A DNA stretch of 42,886 nt, from the NCBI GenBank assembly GCA_008932935.1, contig WBXD01000004.1:1-42886 (forward strand). The letters are read 5' to 3'. The DNA comes from Verrucomicrobiota bacterium. GTDB taxonomy: Bacteria; Verrucomicrobiota; Verrucomicrobiia; Verrucomicrobiales; Akkermansiaceae. The notes beneath the pieces are model-generated. The model searched no databases. It was not told the origin of the DNA and worked only from the letters and a program-made list of their open reading frames with translations. Both the position numbers and the translations under genes were made by a program. Below, one piece after another: positions 9,196 through 16,679 of the stretch (positions are counted from its first letter, which is position 1; each line of letters starts with the position of its first letter).

Positions 9196-9285
9196 GGAGA
9201 GGTGGTCGAGTGGTCTATGGCACCCGATTCGAAATCGGACGTGGCAGTGATGTCACCGTGGGTTCAAATCCCACCCTCTCCGCCA
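9196..9285 (+). tRNA. tRNA-Ser, anticodon CGA
   Basis: 90-base class II tRNA. The acceptor stem GGAGAGG pairs with CCTCTCC, followed by discriminator G and an encoded CCA. The anticodon loop TTCGAAA gives CGA (reads UCG). The long variable arm (GTGGCAGTGATGTCAC) is typical of tRNA-Ser, and the T arm is GTGGGTTCAAATCCCAC. It reads rightward with an eroded integrase about 200 bases downstream on the opposite strand. Confidence 0.97.
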
Positions 9286-9299
9286 GCTGGTCTGCCGAT

Positions 9300-9317
9300 G
9301 GCGCTGCTTGCGCCTTT
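9300..9317 (+). terminator. Probable terminator after tRNA-Ser
   Basis: GGCGC-TGCTT-GCGCC followed by TTT, beginning 15 bases after the tRNA 3' end. The stem is five perfect pairs with a short T tract, which fits a small rho-independent terminator. Confidence 0.45.
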
Positions 9318-9480
9318 CGTTGATTCTATGGGCATTCGTGCGTCTCTGGATTTTGTTGGTGATGCAGGGTTATGACTGGTGAAACGGCGGGTTGTCAGAA
9401 ATGCGTCAGAAATCGGCTGGTCATTCTGTCGCGGTTTGCGGGTGGCTTTGAACCCCGCCAGAGACGGCACCCCTTAAGCG

Positions 9481-9632
9481 AGGTCGCGCTGAATGGAGCT
9501 CGTCATGGGGCCGGTTGTCGAAGTGCGGGCCGGCCTCCGCCAGAAAGCGCTCGAGCCACTAGGCGGCGCGGCCACCCACGGGCAGCAGGCGGCCCTTATC
9601 GTTCCTGTCGTGGCGGATGAGCAGCGTGCGTG
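9481..9632 (-). pseudogene. Eroded tyrosine recombinase (XerC/D-type integrase) fragment
   Basis: Reading the minus strand of this gene-free stretch gives TLLIRHDRNDKGRLLPVGGRAA, a stop, then WLERFLAEAGPHFDN in the same frame. This matches the part of the tyrosine recombinase catalytic domain usually written as GKGxKxRxxPxGxxAxxxLxxYLxxxRP. A TAG interrupts it, and no further catalytic segments (HxLRHSFATH, the nucleophile Tyr) are found on either side. It is therefore a short decayed fragment, too small for the ORF track. Its position just after a tRNA gene is the classic site for integrative elements, so it probably marks a lost island. Identification rests on motif reading alone. Confidence 0.6.
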
Positions 9633-9635
9633 CGG

Positions 9636-9668
9636 GATTCTTCACATTTTATCTGTCACCATGTACTG
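9636..9668 (-). repeat. Solo copy of the RAYT-associated repeat
   Basis: Contains TTATCTGTCACC and matches 27 of 33 positions of the repeat that flanks the RAYT transposase gene at 28.6-30 kb, in the orientation of the two right-hand copies there. It lies between the integrase fragment and a second dispersed repeat, far from any transposase, as expected of a REP-type sequence spread in trans. Confidence 0.75.
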
Positions 9669-9684
9669 CGCTGGGCTTGGCGCG

Positions 9685-9826
9685 GGTTCATTCGCTTCGC
9701 ATGGGCACTGCGGCCGGAGGCACGCAGTCACGGCCTGCCGCGAGACGCTGCAGCCACGCCACGTGGCTGCGCGCCTCCGGCCGCAGGCCGTGGCTGCCGC
9801 GTCTCGCGGCGCGTGCCGATAGAGCT
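9685..9826. repeat. Dispersed palindromic repeat, copy 1
   Basis: About 140 bases with nested inverted repeats: GGCCGGAGGC/GCCTCCGGCC, CACGGCCTG/CAGGCCGTG and GCCGCGAGACGC/GCGTCTCGCGGC. The segment GTCACGGCCTGCCGCGAGAC reappears as its reverse complement near 36.83 kb, and similarity extends over roughly 80-90 bases. Shadow ORFs at both places even translate alike (ARSHGLPRDAA). This is a non-coding dispersed element with high secondary-structure potential. Confidence 0.75.
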
Positions 9827-9880
9827 CAGGTATTCTGAGTGTGGACATCCGCCGTGGCCTCCGCTACCCCTGCTCCCGCC

Positions 9881-10504
9881 ATGCCCGACTTTGCCCTGGA
9901 AGACGCCCTGCACGCCCGCGGGCTGGACTGCATCGCCGGGGTGGATGAAGCCGGACGTGGGCCACTGGCCGGGCCGGTGGCGGCGGCGGCGGTGATTTTG
10001 CCGGCAGGGTTTCGCGACCCGGGGCTGGATGACTCGAAAAAGCTCAGCGCTAAAAAACGCGCGGCGCTCTACCAAATACTGACGGAAGATCAGCTCGTGC
10101 GCTGGGCCGTCGCGCTGGCGTCGGCAGCGGAGATCGACGCGCTGAACATTTTGCGGGCGACGCATCTGGCGATGCAGCGGGCGGTGGCGGGGCTGGGGGT
10201 GACGCCGGACCATTGCCTGATCGACGGACTGCCGGTACGGGGGTTTCCGTGGCCGCACGACGGGATCGTGAAAGGCGACGGGCGTTCGCTGTCGATCGCG
10301 GCGGCGAGCATTGTCGCTAAGGTAACCCGCGACCGGCTACTGGGAGAAATTGACGCGGAATTTCCATTTTACGGCTTTGCTAGGCACCAGGGATATGGCA
10401 CAAAGGCCCATCTTGAAGCACTTCGGATTCACGGCCCTTGTCGCCACCATCGTCGCTCGTTTCAGCCGGTGGCTCAACTCGCCTTGCCACTTGGCGGGCC
10501 CTGA
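9881..10504 (+). CDS. rnhB: Ribonuclease HII
   Basis: Endonuclease that cuts RNA in RNA-DNA hybrids, including single misincorporated ribonucleotides. The ATG at 9881 (MPDFALEDALHARG) is preferred over the GTG at 9839 because the extra 14 residues are Ala/Thr/Pro-rich and outside the fold; the protein is then 207 residues, normal for RnhB. The motif GVDEAGRGPLAGPV carries the Asp-Glu pair of the active site. Further landmarks are LDDSKKLSAKKR, DHCLIDGLPV, GDGRSLSIAAASIVAKVTRDR and YGFARHQGYGTKAHLEAL. Its 3' end overlaps the start of yraN by about 110 bases, pointing to translational coupling; this gene pair is common in bacteria. Confidence 0.95.
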   Translation: MPDFALEDALHARGLDCIAGVDEAGRGPLAGPVAAAAVILPAGFRDPGLDDSKKLSAKKRAALYQILTEDQLVRWAVALASAAEIDALNILRATHLAMQRAVAGLGVTPDHCLIDGLPVRGFPWPHDGIVKGDGRSLSIAAASIVAKVTRDRLLGEIDAEFPFYGFARHQGYGTKAHLEALRIHGPCRHHRRSFQPVAQLALPLGGP

Positions 10505-10883
10505 CGGCGAGCCGCACGACCGACAATGGCTGGGCCGCTACGGGGAAGACGTGGCGGCGGCCTGGCTGCGGGCCCATCACTGCCATATTTTGGCTAGAAA
10601 CTACCGCAATACACGGCGGGGGCGGCGTACCGGGGAAGTGGATATCATTGCCCGCGAACGGCGCCTGCTGTTGTTCGTCGAGGTGAAAACCCGCCATGAG
10701 TCCAGCAAGATCCGGCCCTTGGCCGCAGTGGATAAGGCCAAGCAACGACTCATCGAACGCGGTGCCAACGACTGGCTGCGGCGCTTGGGCACGCGCCAAC
10801 TGCCGTGGCGCTTCGATGTGATCGAGGTGTACGTTGCCGAGGGCAAGGTGCCACGGATCAACCGAGTGCGCGACGCGTTCTAG
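10395..10883 (+). CDS. yraN: YraN/UPF0102 family nuclease-like protein
   Basis: Small protein with the restriction endonuclease-like fold. The core is clear: GRYGEDVAAAWLRAHHCHILARNYR, then GEVDIIARERRLLLFVEVKTR, which contains the E-V-D and E-V-K catalytic-type residues, and PWRFDVIEVY. The ATG at 10395 is preferred because AGGGA lies just upstream; the track uses a TTG at 10350. Either start overlaps the rnhB 3' end in a different frame. The N-terminus carries about 40 extra residues, including a mildly hydrophobic patch (FGFTALVATIVARF), before the conserved domain. A heptamer tandem repeat begins about a dozen bases after the stop. Its cellular role is unproven, though it is often placed in DNA repair or recombination. 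Confidence 0.92.
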   Translation: MAQRPILKHFGFTALVATIVARFSRWLNSPCHLAGPDGEPHDRQWLGRYGEDVAAAWLRAHHCHILARNYRNTRRGRRTGEVDIIARERRLLLFVEVKTRHESSKIRPLAAVDKAKQRLIERGANDWLRRLGTRQLPWRFDVIEVYVAEGKVPRINRVRDAF

Positions 10884-10895
10884 CGGCTTCGCCAA

Positions 10896-10985
10896 AGACA
10901 CAAGACTTGAAGACGCAAGACTTGAAGACGCAAGACACAAGACGCAAGACACAAGACGCAAGACACAAGACGCAAGACACAAGAC
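10896..10985 (+). repeat. Heptanucleotide tandem repeat (ACAAGAC family), array 1
   Basis: About 90 bases built from ACAAGAC, GCAAGAC and TTGAAGAC units. In the second half ACAAGAC and GCAAGAC alternate strictly, giving a 14-base higher-order period. A purer array of the same heptamer closes the window at 42.8 kb. The array separates yraN from the isochorismate synthase gene and is stop-free in some frames, which explains the artificially long ORF 10805-12055. Confidence 0.9.
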
Positions 10986-11029
10986 TTGCAGTAGCGGGTG
11001 CTCTATCCCATGGTCGGAGGGCGAACTTC

Positions 11030-12055
11030 ATGGCGAACCTATCTGAATCTATGGCATGGCTGGCGCGGAGTGACGGCAGTGTCGTCATCGGCCGCGGCCC
11101 GTTTGAGGCGGTGGCGGAGATGCCGGCGAGCGCCACGGCGTTTTATGTGCGGGATTTCGCCTTGCTGGATCAGCACCCATGGAAAATCCCGGCGGCGCTC
11201 GAAGTGATCAGCAGCGGCGAATTTGCCGCGCAACATGCCGCCGAACCGCCCCCGCAGTGCCAGTGGCAAGCGCTGGATGCCGCGCCCTTTGCGGCGGTAT
11301 TTCACGAGGTGATGGCGGCGATTCACGCAGGGCGCTTTGAAAAAACCGTGCCGGTGGTGACCGAAACCGGGTGTTGCGAACACGCCCCCGGCGCCGCCAT
11401 CTCGGCCGCCATGGCCCGCCAAACCGCCCCGCTGTACTCGTTTGGCTGGTCGCAAGGCCACACCGGATTCGCCGGAGCCACCCCGGAATTGCTTGTTTCG
11501 TTGGTCGGCTTGCAGCTCGAAACCATGGCGCTAGCCGGCACCGCCCGCCGCGATGAGCGCGATGTATTCTCGGTGGATGAAAAGGAAATCCGCGAGCACG
11601 AATACGTCGCCCAATCCTTGGTCGCTAAACTCACCGATCTGGGCCACCTCCAGCGCCGCCCGCGCGACATCCTCGACCTCGGCAGCATCGTCCATTTCCT
11701 CACCCTGCTGCAACTCGATCTCCACCAGCCGCAATCCCCAGAGACCCTCGTCAAGCGCCTCCACCCGACCCCAGCCCTCGGCCCGCTGCCCCGCAATGCC
11801 AAAACGCTTGCCATGTTGTTGGAATGGCGAACCCGGCTCGGCTGCCCGGCCGAATTCGGCGCGCCTTTCGGCGTCTGGCATGACGGCCGATTCGATGCGG
11901 TGGTCGCCATCCGCGGCATCTGGTGGAACGGCCGCCAGCTCATCTTGCCCGCTGGCTGCGGCGTCATCGAGCCCAGCCGTCTAGTCAACGAATGGCGCGA
12001 GCTGCGCCTCAAGCGCGAAGCGGTCAAGGCGGGAGTGCGCATAACATCCACATGA
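11030..12055 (+). CDS. menF: Isochorismate synthase / chorismate-binding enzyme
   Basis: Member of the chorismate-utilising family, 341 residues; the first step of menaquinone (or siderophore) synthesis, converting chorismate to isochorismate. The ATG at 11030 (MANLSESMAW) has GGAGG about ten bases upstream; the track start at 10805 lies inside yraN and the tandem repeat. Motifs include the catalytic-base Lys region FEKTVPVVTETG, the ATPELLVSL and LAGTARRDE blocks, KEIREHEYV with Mg-binding Glu, and LHPTPALGPLP, which is MenF-like rather than TrpE/PabB-like. The C-terminal GCGVIEPSRLVNEWRELRLK fits the last Mg-binding motif. No other men genes are nearby. A salicylate or aminodeoxychorismate synthase role is less likely but not excluded. 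Confidence 0.85.
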   Translation: MANLSESMAWLARSDGSVVIGRGPFEAVAEMPASATAFYVRDFALLDQHPWKIPAALEVISSGEFAAQHAAEPPPQCQWQALDAAPFAAVFHEVMAAIHAGRFEKTVPVVTETGCCEHAPGAAISAAMARQTAPLYSFGWSQGHTGFAGATPELLVSLVGLQLETMALAGTARRDERDVFSVDEKEIREHEYVAQSLVAKLTDLGHLQRRPRDILDLGSIVHFLTLLQLDLHQPQSPETLVKRLHPTPALGPLPRNAKTLAMLLEWRTRLGCPAEFGAPFGVWHDGRFDAVVAIRGIWWNGRQLILPAGCGVIEPSRLVNEWRELRLKREAVKAGVRITST

Positions 12056-12086
12056 ATCGCCTGAATCTAACGCCGGGGTAACGGAC

Positions 12087-13577
12087 TTATCTAACATCTG
12101 GAGCGAGGTCCCTGAGCTGCCTCGAGAAAACCATCAGCAGCAGCCCGGCAGCGACGGGCAGAGCGGCGATTTTCAAATACATTGCCGACCAGTGTTGGAT
12201 GCCATCGGAGGTCAGGGCTCCGGCTAACAACCCTGCGAGGAGGTTGCCCAGCGCCGACGCCAGAAACCACAGTCCCATCATTTGCCCGATGAGTTTGCGC
12301 GGCGCCAACTTGGTCACCGCGCTGAGTCCGACCGGACTCAGGCACAGTTCGCCGATGGTATGAATCAGATAGGTGGCCACCAGCCACACGGGCAGCACCT
12401 GACTGCCGGTAGCTGCCACGCCCGCCGCGGCAGCCATGACGCCAAAGCCCAGCGCCAAAAACAACAGGCCGAAGCCAAACTTCATCGGGATCGAGAAATA
12501 CCACTTGCCGCAGGCCAGCGCCACCCACAACGCGGCCATCACCGGTGCCAGCGCAATGACAAACACCGCACCCAACGATTGGAACCATCCCGCCGGAATT
12601 AGCAGCCCCGTGCTGCCGATCGCACGCTCAGTATGGCGCTCGGCAAACAGATTGAATGAGGAGCCCGCCTGCTCAAACCCGGCCCAGAACAACGCCGCCG
12701 CCAAAAACAACACCAAGATGAGTAACACCCGGCGCTGCTCCACCCGGTCCAACCCCAGCAAAAAAAACACGTGGGTGAAATACACCACCGCGATGAGCAC
12801 AATGCCAAGTGATGCAAAACGCGCCACGGCCGGCGGATAGATAACGATCATCCCGGCCAGGCACAACCCGCTCACCGCGGCCACCACCGCCACCGTGGCG
12901 GCCACAACCCCGATGCCCACCCGGCCGACACGTTGGAGCGGCGGCGGGGCGGCTCCGATATTTCCTAGCAAGTGTCGTGTCCACCGGAACTGTCCCAGAC
13001 CCAGAACCATGCCGACACCAGCGGCGGCAAAGCCCCAATGCCAGCCAAGGCGTTGAGCAAGATAGCAGCAGACAAGCGGACCGAGCGCCGCGCCAAGATT
13101 CACGCCCATGTAAAAGATGGTGAAGCCGGCATCGCGGCGGGCCCCGCCTTCCGGATAGAGTTCGCCGACCAAGGCACTCATGTTGGGTTTGAGGATGCCG
13201 CTGCCGACCACCACCAGAACCAAGCCCAAGTAAAACGTCTGCGTCCACGGCACGGCCAGCGTGAAGTGTCCCAGCGCAATGATGATGCCCCCATACCACA
13301 CCGTCCGCTGGGCACCCCATATCCGGTCAGCCAGCCAACCGCCGGGCAGCGCCATCAGATAGACACCCGCCGTATAGAGGCCGTAGATGGCCGTGGCGAC
13401 CTCGTCGCTGAGGCCCATGCCGCCCGCTGCGGTTTGCCTAACCATAAAGAGAACCAACAGGGCGCGCATGCCATAATAGCTGAAGCGTTCCCACATCTCG
13501 GTGAAAAACAGCGTGCGCAGCCCCCGCGGATGGGGCGACGCAATGACCACTGGCGAGACTGCGGACAATTCACTCAT
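12087..13577 (-). CDS. POT/PTR family proton-dependent di/tripeptide transporter
   Basis: Inner-membrane MFS importer of di- and tripeptides, 496 residues from the ATG at 13577 (MSELSAVSPVV). The proton-coupling ExxER motif is present in FFTEMWERFSYYGMRALLV, and the second PTR2 signature as FTIFYMGVNLGAALGPLVC. About 14 hydrophobic segments are readable, and the C-terminal half has LSPVGLSAVTKLAPRKLIGQMMGLWFL, another POT hallmark. The track start at 13640 lies deeper in the preceding gene; with the chosen start the two genes overlap by 8 bases, implying translational coupling with the GH127-peptidase gene. Context suggests it imports peptides released by the upstream secreted enzyme. Confidence 0.93.
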   Translation of the reverse strand: MSELSAVSPVVIASPHPRGLRTLFFTEMWERFSYYGMRALLVLFMVRQTAAGGMGLSDEVATAIYGLYTAGVYLMALPGGWLADRIWGAQRTVWYGGIIIALGHFTLAVPWTQTFYLGLVLVVVGSGILKPNMSALVGELYPEGGARRDAGFTIFYMGVNLGAALGPLVCCYLAQRLGWHWGFAAAGVGMVLGLGQFRWTRHLLGNIGAAPPPLQRVGRVGIGVVAATVAVVAAVSGLCLAGMIVIYPPAVARFASLGIVLIAVVYFTHVFFLLGLDRVEQRRVLLILVLFLAAALFWAGFEQAGSSFNLFAERHTERAIGSTGLLIPAGWFQSLGAVFVIALAPVMAALWVALACGKWYFSIPMKFGFGLLFLALGFGVMAAAAGVAATGSQVLPVWLVATYLIHTIGELCLSPVGLSAVTKLAPRKLIGQMMGLWFLASALGNLLAGLLAGALTSDGIQHWSAMYLKIAALPVAAGLLLMVFSRQLRDLAPDVR

Positions 13578-16500
13578 GGCTCTGCCGGTCCGCACTGGCT
13601 TCCAGCGCTGCAATCTGGATGCGGCCCGAGTAAAAATCATCGAACAGGGCGTAGGCCTCCGGATCGTATTTCTTCAAGCCGTCCTTGCCATTCTCGGGCT
13701 TGGGTCCCTTCATGCCCATATCGCCGAAGGTGCCTAAATACCACATTGTCAGTTCGGCGAAAAACTCATCGGGATTACTAGCGGCATAGGAGCCGACCCA
13801 GAGGTTGTTCTTGATTGAGCGCTCGCGCTGCTCGTCGAAGCGCTTGCGAACCTCGGCGGTAATGCCGGCATTGCGGATGTTGTGAGCGAACTCATGAATG
13901 CAGATGTCGCGTCCATGGTAGTGATCCTTGTCGAGGCGCAGCAGGTTTTCCTCGCCGCAGGATGTCAGCAACCCGCCGAGTCCACGGGTGCGCTCGTCCA
14001 CCGTCTTACCGCCGTATGAGTCAATCTTCTGGCCCTTCATGTGGCGGTGTTCCGGTAGGTCAGACGTCACCTGCTCCTTGCCAATGATATGCAATTGCGC
14101 GCCGGCCACAACCAAATTGGCGAGCACCACCGGTTGATGCTCCATGAGCATGTCCAGCCGCTGGTACGCCTCGCGCAAGGCGGCGTCGCTCACGACCGCG
14201 TGGGCCTTGATGGGAATGCCGTGATAGTCGAGTTGTTTGGAGAAAAACTCCTTCTCCGGCGGCGCGATCGCTTGAATGGCAGGCATTGCCTCGCGGCGGA
14301 TCATACGCAAACCAAACACCGCGGCGATCTCATTGCCCCCCGTCGCTTCAAACCGCAGGGTGACCTTGCTCTTGTCTTGCAGAGCCGCAGCGGGCAGCGG
14401 GTACTCCACATCGAAAAACTGCTGCGGCCCCCGCTGCTCAATAACCTGCTCGGCAACCTTCTTGCCATCTAGCAAAATGTCGAACGTCCGTTTGCGCCAT
14501 TCATCGCGCGTGTAAGTCGCCACCAACGCCATCGGCTTGCCTGCCTCCACCGGCATGTCAAACGAGAACCACTTGCTGCCACGGCGGCAGGCCCGGCCCA
14601 TCACGCGGTCCGGCGCGGTGTCCTCGCCTTGTTGATGGAAGTCGCGCTCGGGTTGCATTTCACCGGGTTGCACGAAGGCCACGGTGGCGGCTTCCAGTTT
14701 GAGTTGGCGTTCGCGTTGGCGGGCGATGTCTGCGGACTTTTCCTGCCAACTTTGCGGCGTGAACAAATCCCAGTAGGCCGCATAACGATGCCGTTGTAAT
14801 TGATAGAACGGCATCAGCTCCACCTCCGCATCGCGACCGACGCCGATACTGCGGAACACTCCCGCTTGTCCAGCAACCGGCTTGAGCCATTCATCGATCG
14901 GGCGGCCGGCTGCGACGAACACCGGAACGGCCTTGGGGTCCACGGCGGGGGTGCCGGGCCCGGTCACTGCGCCGAGCTTGCCGGCTAACACCAGCGGCCC
15001 CCACAAGATGGCGACGCGATTGGCATTGTCGGGCAAGGGTTCAAGCTGCAGCGACTTGGGCAAGGCGATTTCCACCGTGTCGCCATCGTGCCAAGTGCGG
15101 CGCAATTCCACAAAACTGCCCGTGTTGGCGGGGACGTCCGCCGGTGCTTTGCCGGGTACGGTTAGACCGTTGATTTTCACCGCAAAGCCAGCACCCGCCC
15201 ACCATGGCTTGCGCAGCGCCAAGGTGAATTCCTTGGCCGCGGCCAGCTTGAGATGCAGGCTAGCCGCTTCACCTAACGGGAAATCTGTGCGCATTTCCAG
15301 CTTCACCCCGGCGGCCTGCCAGGTGGCGGTGGACGGCACATAGAGGTTGATCCACAGTTGGTTGCCATTCTCATGATAGATACCGTCGCCGTGCAAGGCA
15401 TGGCTTTCCATCCCACTGCCGACGCAGCAGGTGAAGCTGCCTAACATATCCGAGTATTCCCGCTCCACACCGCGGCCCACCGGCACCATGTAGCAGGTGG
15501 AGCCATTCTGCGGATCGATCGAGCCGAGAATGTGGTTGAACAAGGCGCGCTCCTGGAAATCCGCATAGGCGGCGGACGGCGCATAGGCGAACAGGCGCCG
15601 GGTCAGCTTGAGCATGTTATAGACATTGCAGGTCTCAGCGGTGCGCCCGTCGATGCGATCGTTGAAGTGATCGGGCTCGCCGAAGTATTCGTCCTTGCCG
15701 TCGCCGCCGGTGGCATAACTGTGATGGTGGGCTACGCGCTCCCAGAAGAACGTTGCGGCCGTTAGATCCGCTGCGTCACCAGTGGCGGCATAGCGTTCCA
15801 TCGAGCCGAGGAGTTTCGGAATCTGGGTGTTGCCGTGCTTGCCCGCCAGAATGTCCTTTTGTTGCTGCAGTCCGTCGGTGATGATGTGATGTTCGAACTT
15901 GCGCGACAAATCCAGCCAGCGCGCATCGCCGGTGTCGACATAAAGGTCCACCATCACCTCGTTCATGCCACCAAACTCGGTGTTGAGAATAGATTGGATC
16001 TGCGCCGCATCCAGCTTGGCAAACACCCGCTCGGCCCACGCCGCAAACTTGACCTCAAGCTCCAACGCCGTCTTGCTGCCGACAAAGCGATAGGCATCGC
16101 GCAGCCCGGCATACGTCTTGTGCAACACATAATACGGCGACCACATGCCGTTGAGATCAAATCCACCGGAGTGAATCTTGCCCGCCGCCACTTCCTGCTC
16201 GAAAATGCCCGCCGCATCGCGCCCCTGAGCATCGGTCAAAGCGCCGAGGTAGCCGGTGCCGCGCTTGTCCTGGACTTCCTTGAATTGCGAGACGAGTTGC
16301 TCGGCGCGCTGCTTGAAGCGCTCATCGCCGGTGGCCGCATACATCAGGCTCACCCCCGAGAGGTAATGGCCGGCGATGTGCCCGGTCAATTGTTTGCCTT
16401 CCACTGAATCCCAGCCGCCGTAGCCTTTCGCCTTGGCCTCGAGCCCTGCTCGCAGGCGGTAGCCGGCAACCAACCGGTCAATATCTAACGAAAGAAGATA

Positions 16501-16662
16501 CTCGCCATTAAGGTCCTGCGCCTGCTTGAGCGGACCGCCGGTTAGACGGACCGCGCTCAGCGGCAGCGCACGTGCCAGGGCGGGCGGCGGGGTGGGATTA
16601 GGAGCGGCATGGACGATGGCAAGGAGAGTCATCTGACAAGTGAGCAAGCGATTCAAGGACAT
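13570..16662 (-). CDS. Secreted GH127-type beta-L-arabinofuranosidase fused to a PPEP/lethal-factor-like (M34) metallopeptidase domain
   Basis: 1030 residues. A signal peptide ends near residue 19 (LLAIVHA). Residues of about 35-650 form a DUF1680/GH127 (alpha/alpha)6 barrel plus beta domains. The expected active site is present: acid/base Glu329 in FGEPDHF, zinc ligands Glu343 and Cys345 in GRTAETCN, and the Cys pair 412-413 in GSFTCCVGSGM, where the first Cys is the nucleophile in characterised GH127. From about 820 onward is a second domain with HEFAH at 923-927, Tyr959 and Glu966 in NPDEFFAELTMWY. His-to-Tyr (36) and His-to-Glu (43) spacings equal those I recall for Pro-Pro endopeptidase PPEP-1 (His142, Tyr178, Glu185), and Yx6EFFAE resembles anthrax lethal factor. 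It lies 17 bases after the first GH127 gene and overlaps the peptide transporter gene. Confidence 0.88.
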   Translation of the reverse strand: MSLNRLLTCQMTLLAIVHAAPNPTPPPALARALPLSAVRLTGGPLKQAQDLNGEYLLSLDIDRLVAGYRLRAGLEAKAKGYGGWDSVEGKQLTGHIAGHYLSGVSLMYAATGDERFKQRAEQLVSQFKEVQDKRGTGYLGALTDAQGRDAAGIFEQEVAAGKIHSGGFDLNGMWSPYYVLHKTYAGLRDAYRFVGSKTALELEVKFAAWAERVFAKLDAAQIQSILNTEFGGMNEVMVDLYVDTGDARWLDLSRKFEHHIITDGLQQQKDILAGKHGNTQIPKLLGSMERYAATGDAADLTAATFFWERVAHHHSYATGGDGKDEYFGEPDHFNDRIDGRTAETCNVYNMLKLTRRLFAYAPSAAYADFQERALFNHILGSIDPQNGSTCYMVPVGRGVEREYSDMLGSFTCCVGSGMESHALHGDGIYHENGNQLWINLYVPSTATWQAAGVKLEMRTDFPLGEAASLHLKLAAAKEFTLALRKPWWAGAGFAVKINGLTVPGKAPADVPANTGSFVELRRTWHDGDTVEIALPKSLQLEPLPDNANRVAILWGPLVLAGKLGAVTGPGTPAVDPKAVPVFVAAGRPIDEWLKPVAGQAGVFRSIGVGRDAEVELMPFYQLQRHRYAAYWDLFTPQSWQEKSADIARQRERQLKLEAATVAFVQPGEMQPERDFHQQGEDTAPDRVMGRACRRGSKWFSFDMPVEAGKPMALVATYTRDEWRKRTFDILLDGKKVAEQVIEQRGPQQFFDVEYPLPAAALQDKSKVTLRFEATGGNEIAAVFGLRMIRREAMPAIQAIAPPEKEFFSKQLDYHGIPIKAHAVVSDAALREAYQRLDMLMEHQPVVLANLVVAGAQLHIIGKEQVTSDLPEHRHMKGQKIDSYGGKTVDERTRGLGGLLTSCGEENLLRLDKDHYHGRDICIHEFAHNIRNAGITAEVRKRFDEQRERSIKNNLWVGSYAASNPDEFFAELTMWYLGTFGDMGMKGPKPENGKDGLKKYDPEAYALFDDFYSGRIQIAALEASADRQSHE

Positions 16663-16679
16663 GATGGTAGGGGGGGGAT

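Noticed and set aside
10805-11029. N-terminal extension of the isochorismate synthase (KTQDLKTQD-type repeats)
   Set aside because: It is read-through of yraN and the heptamer array; a good Shine-Dalgarno precedes the ATG at 11030.
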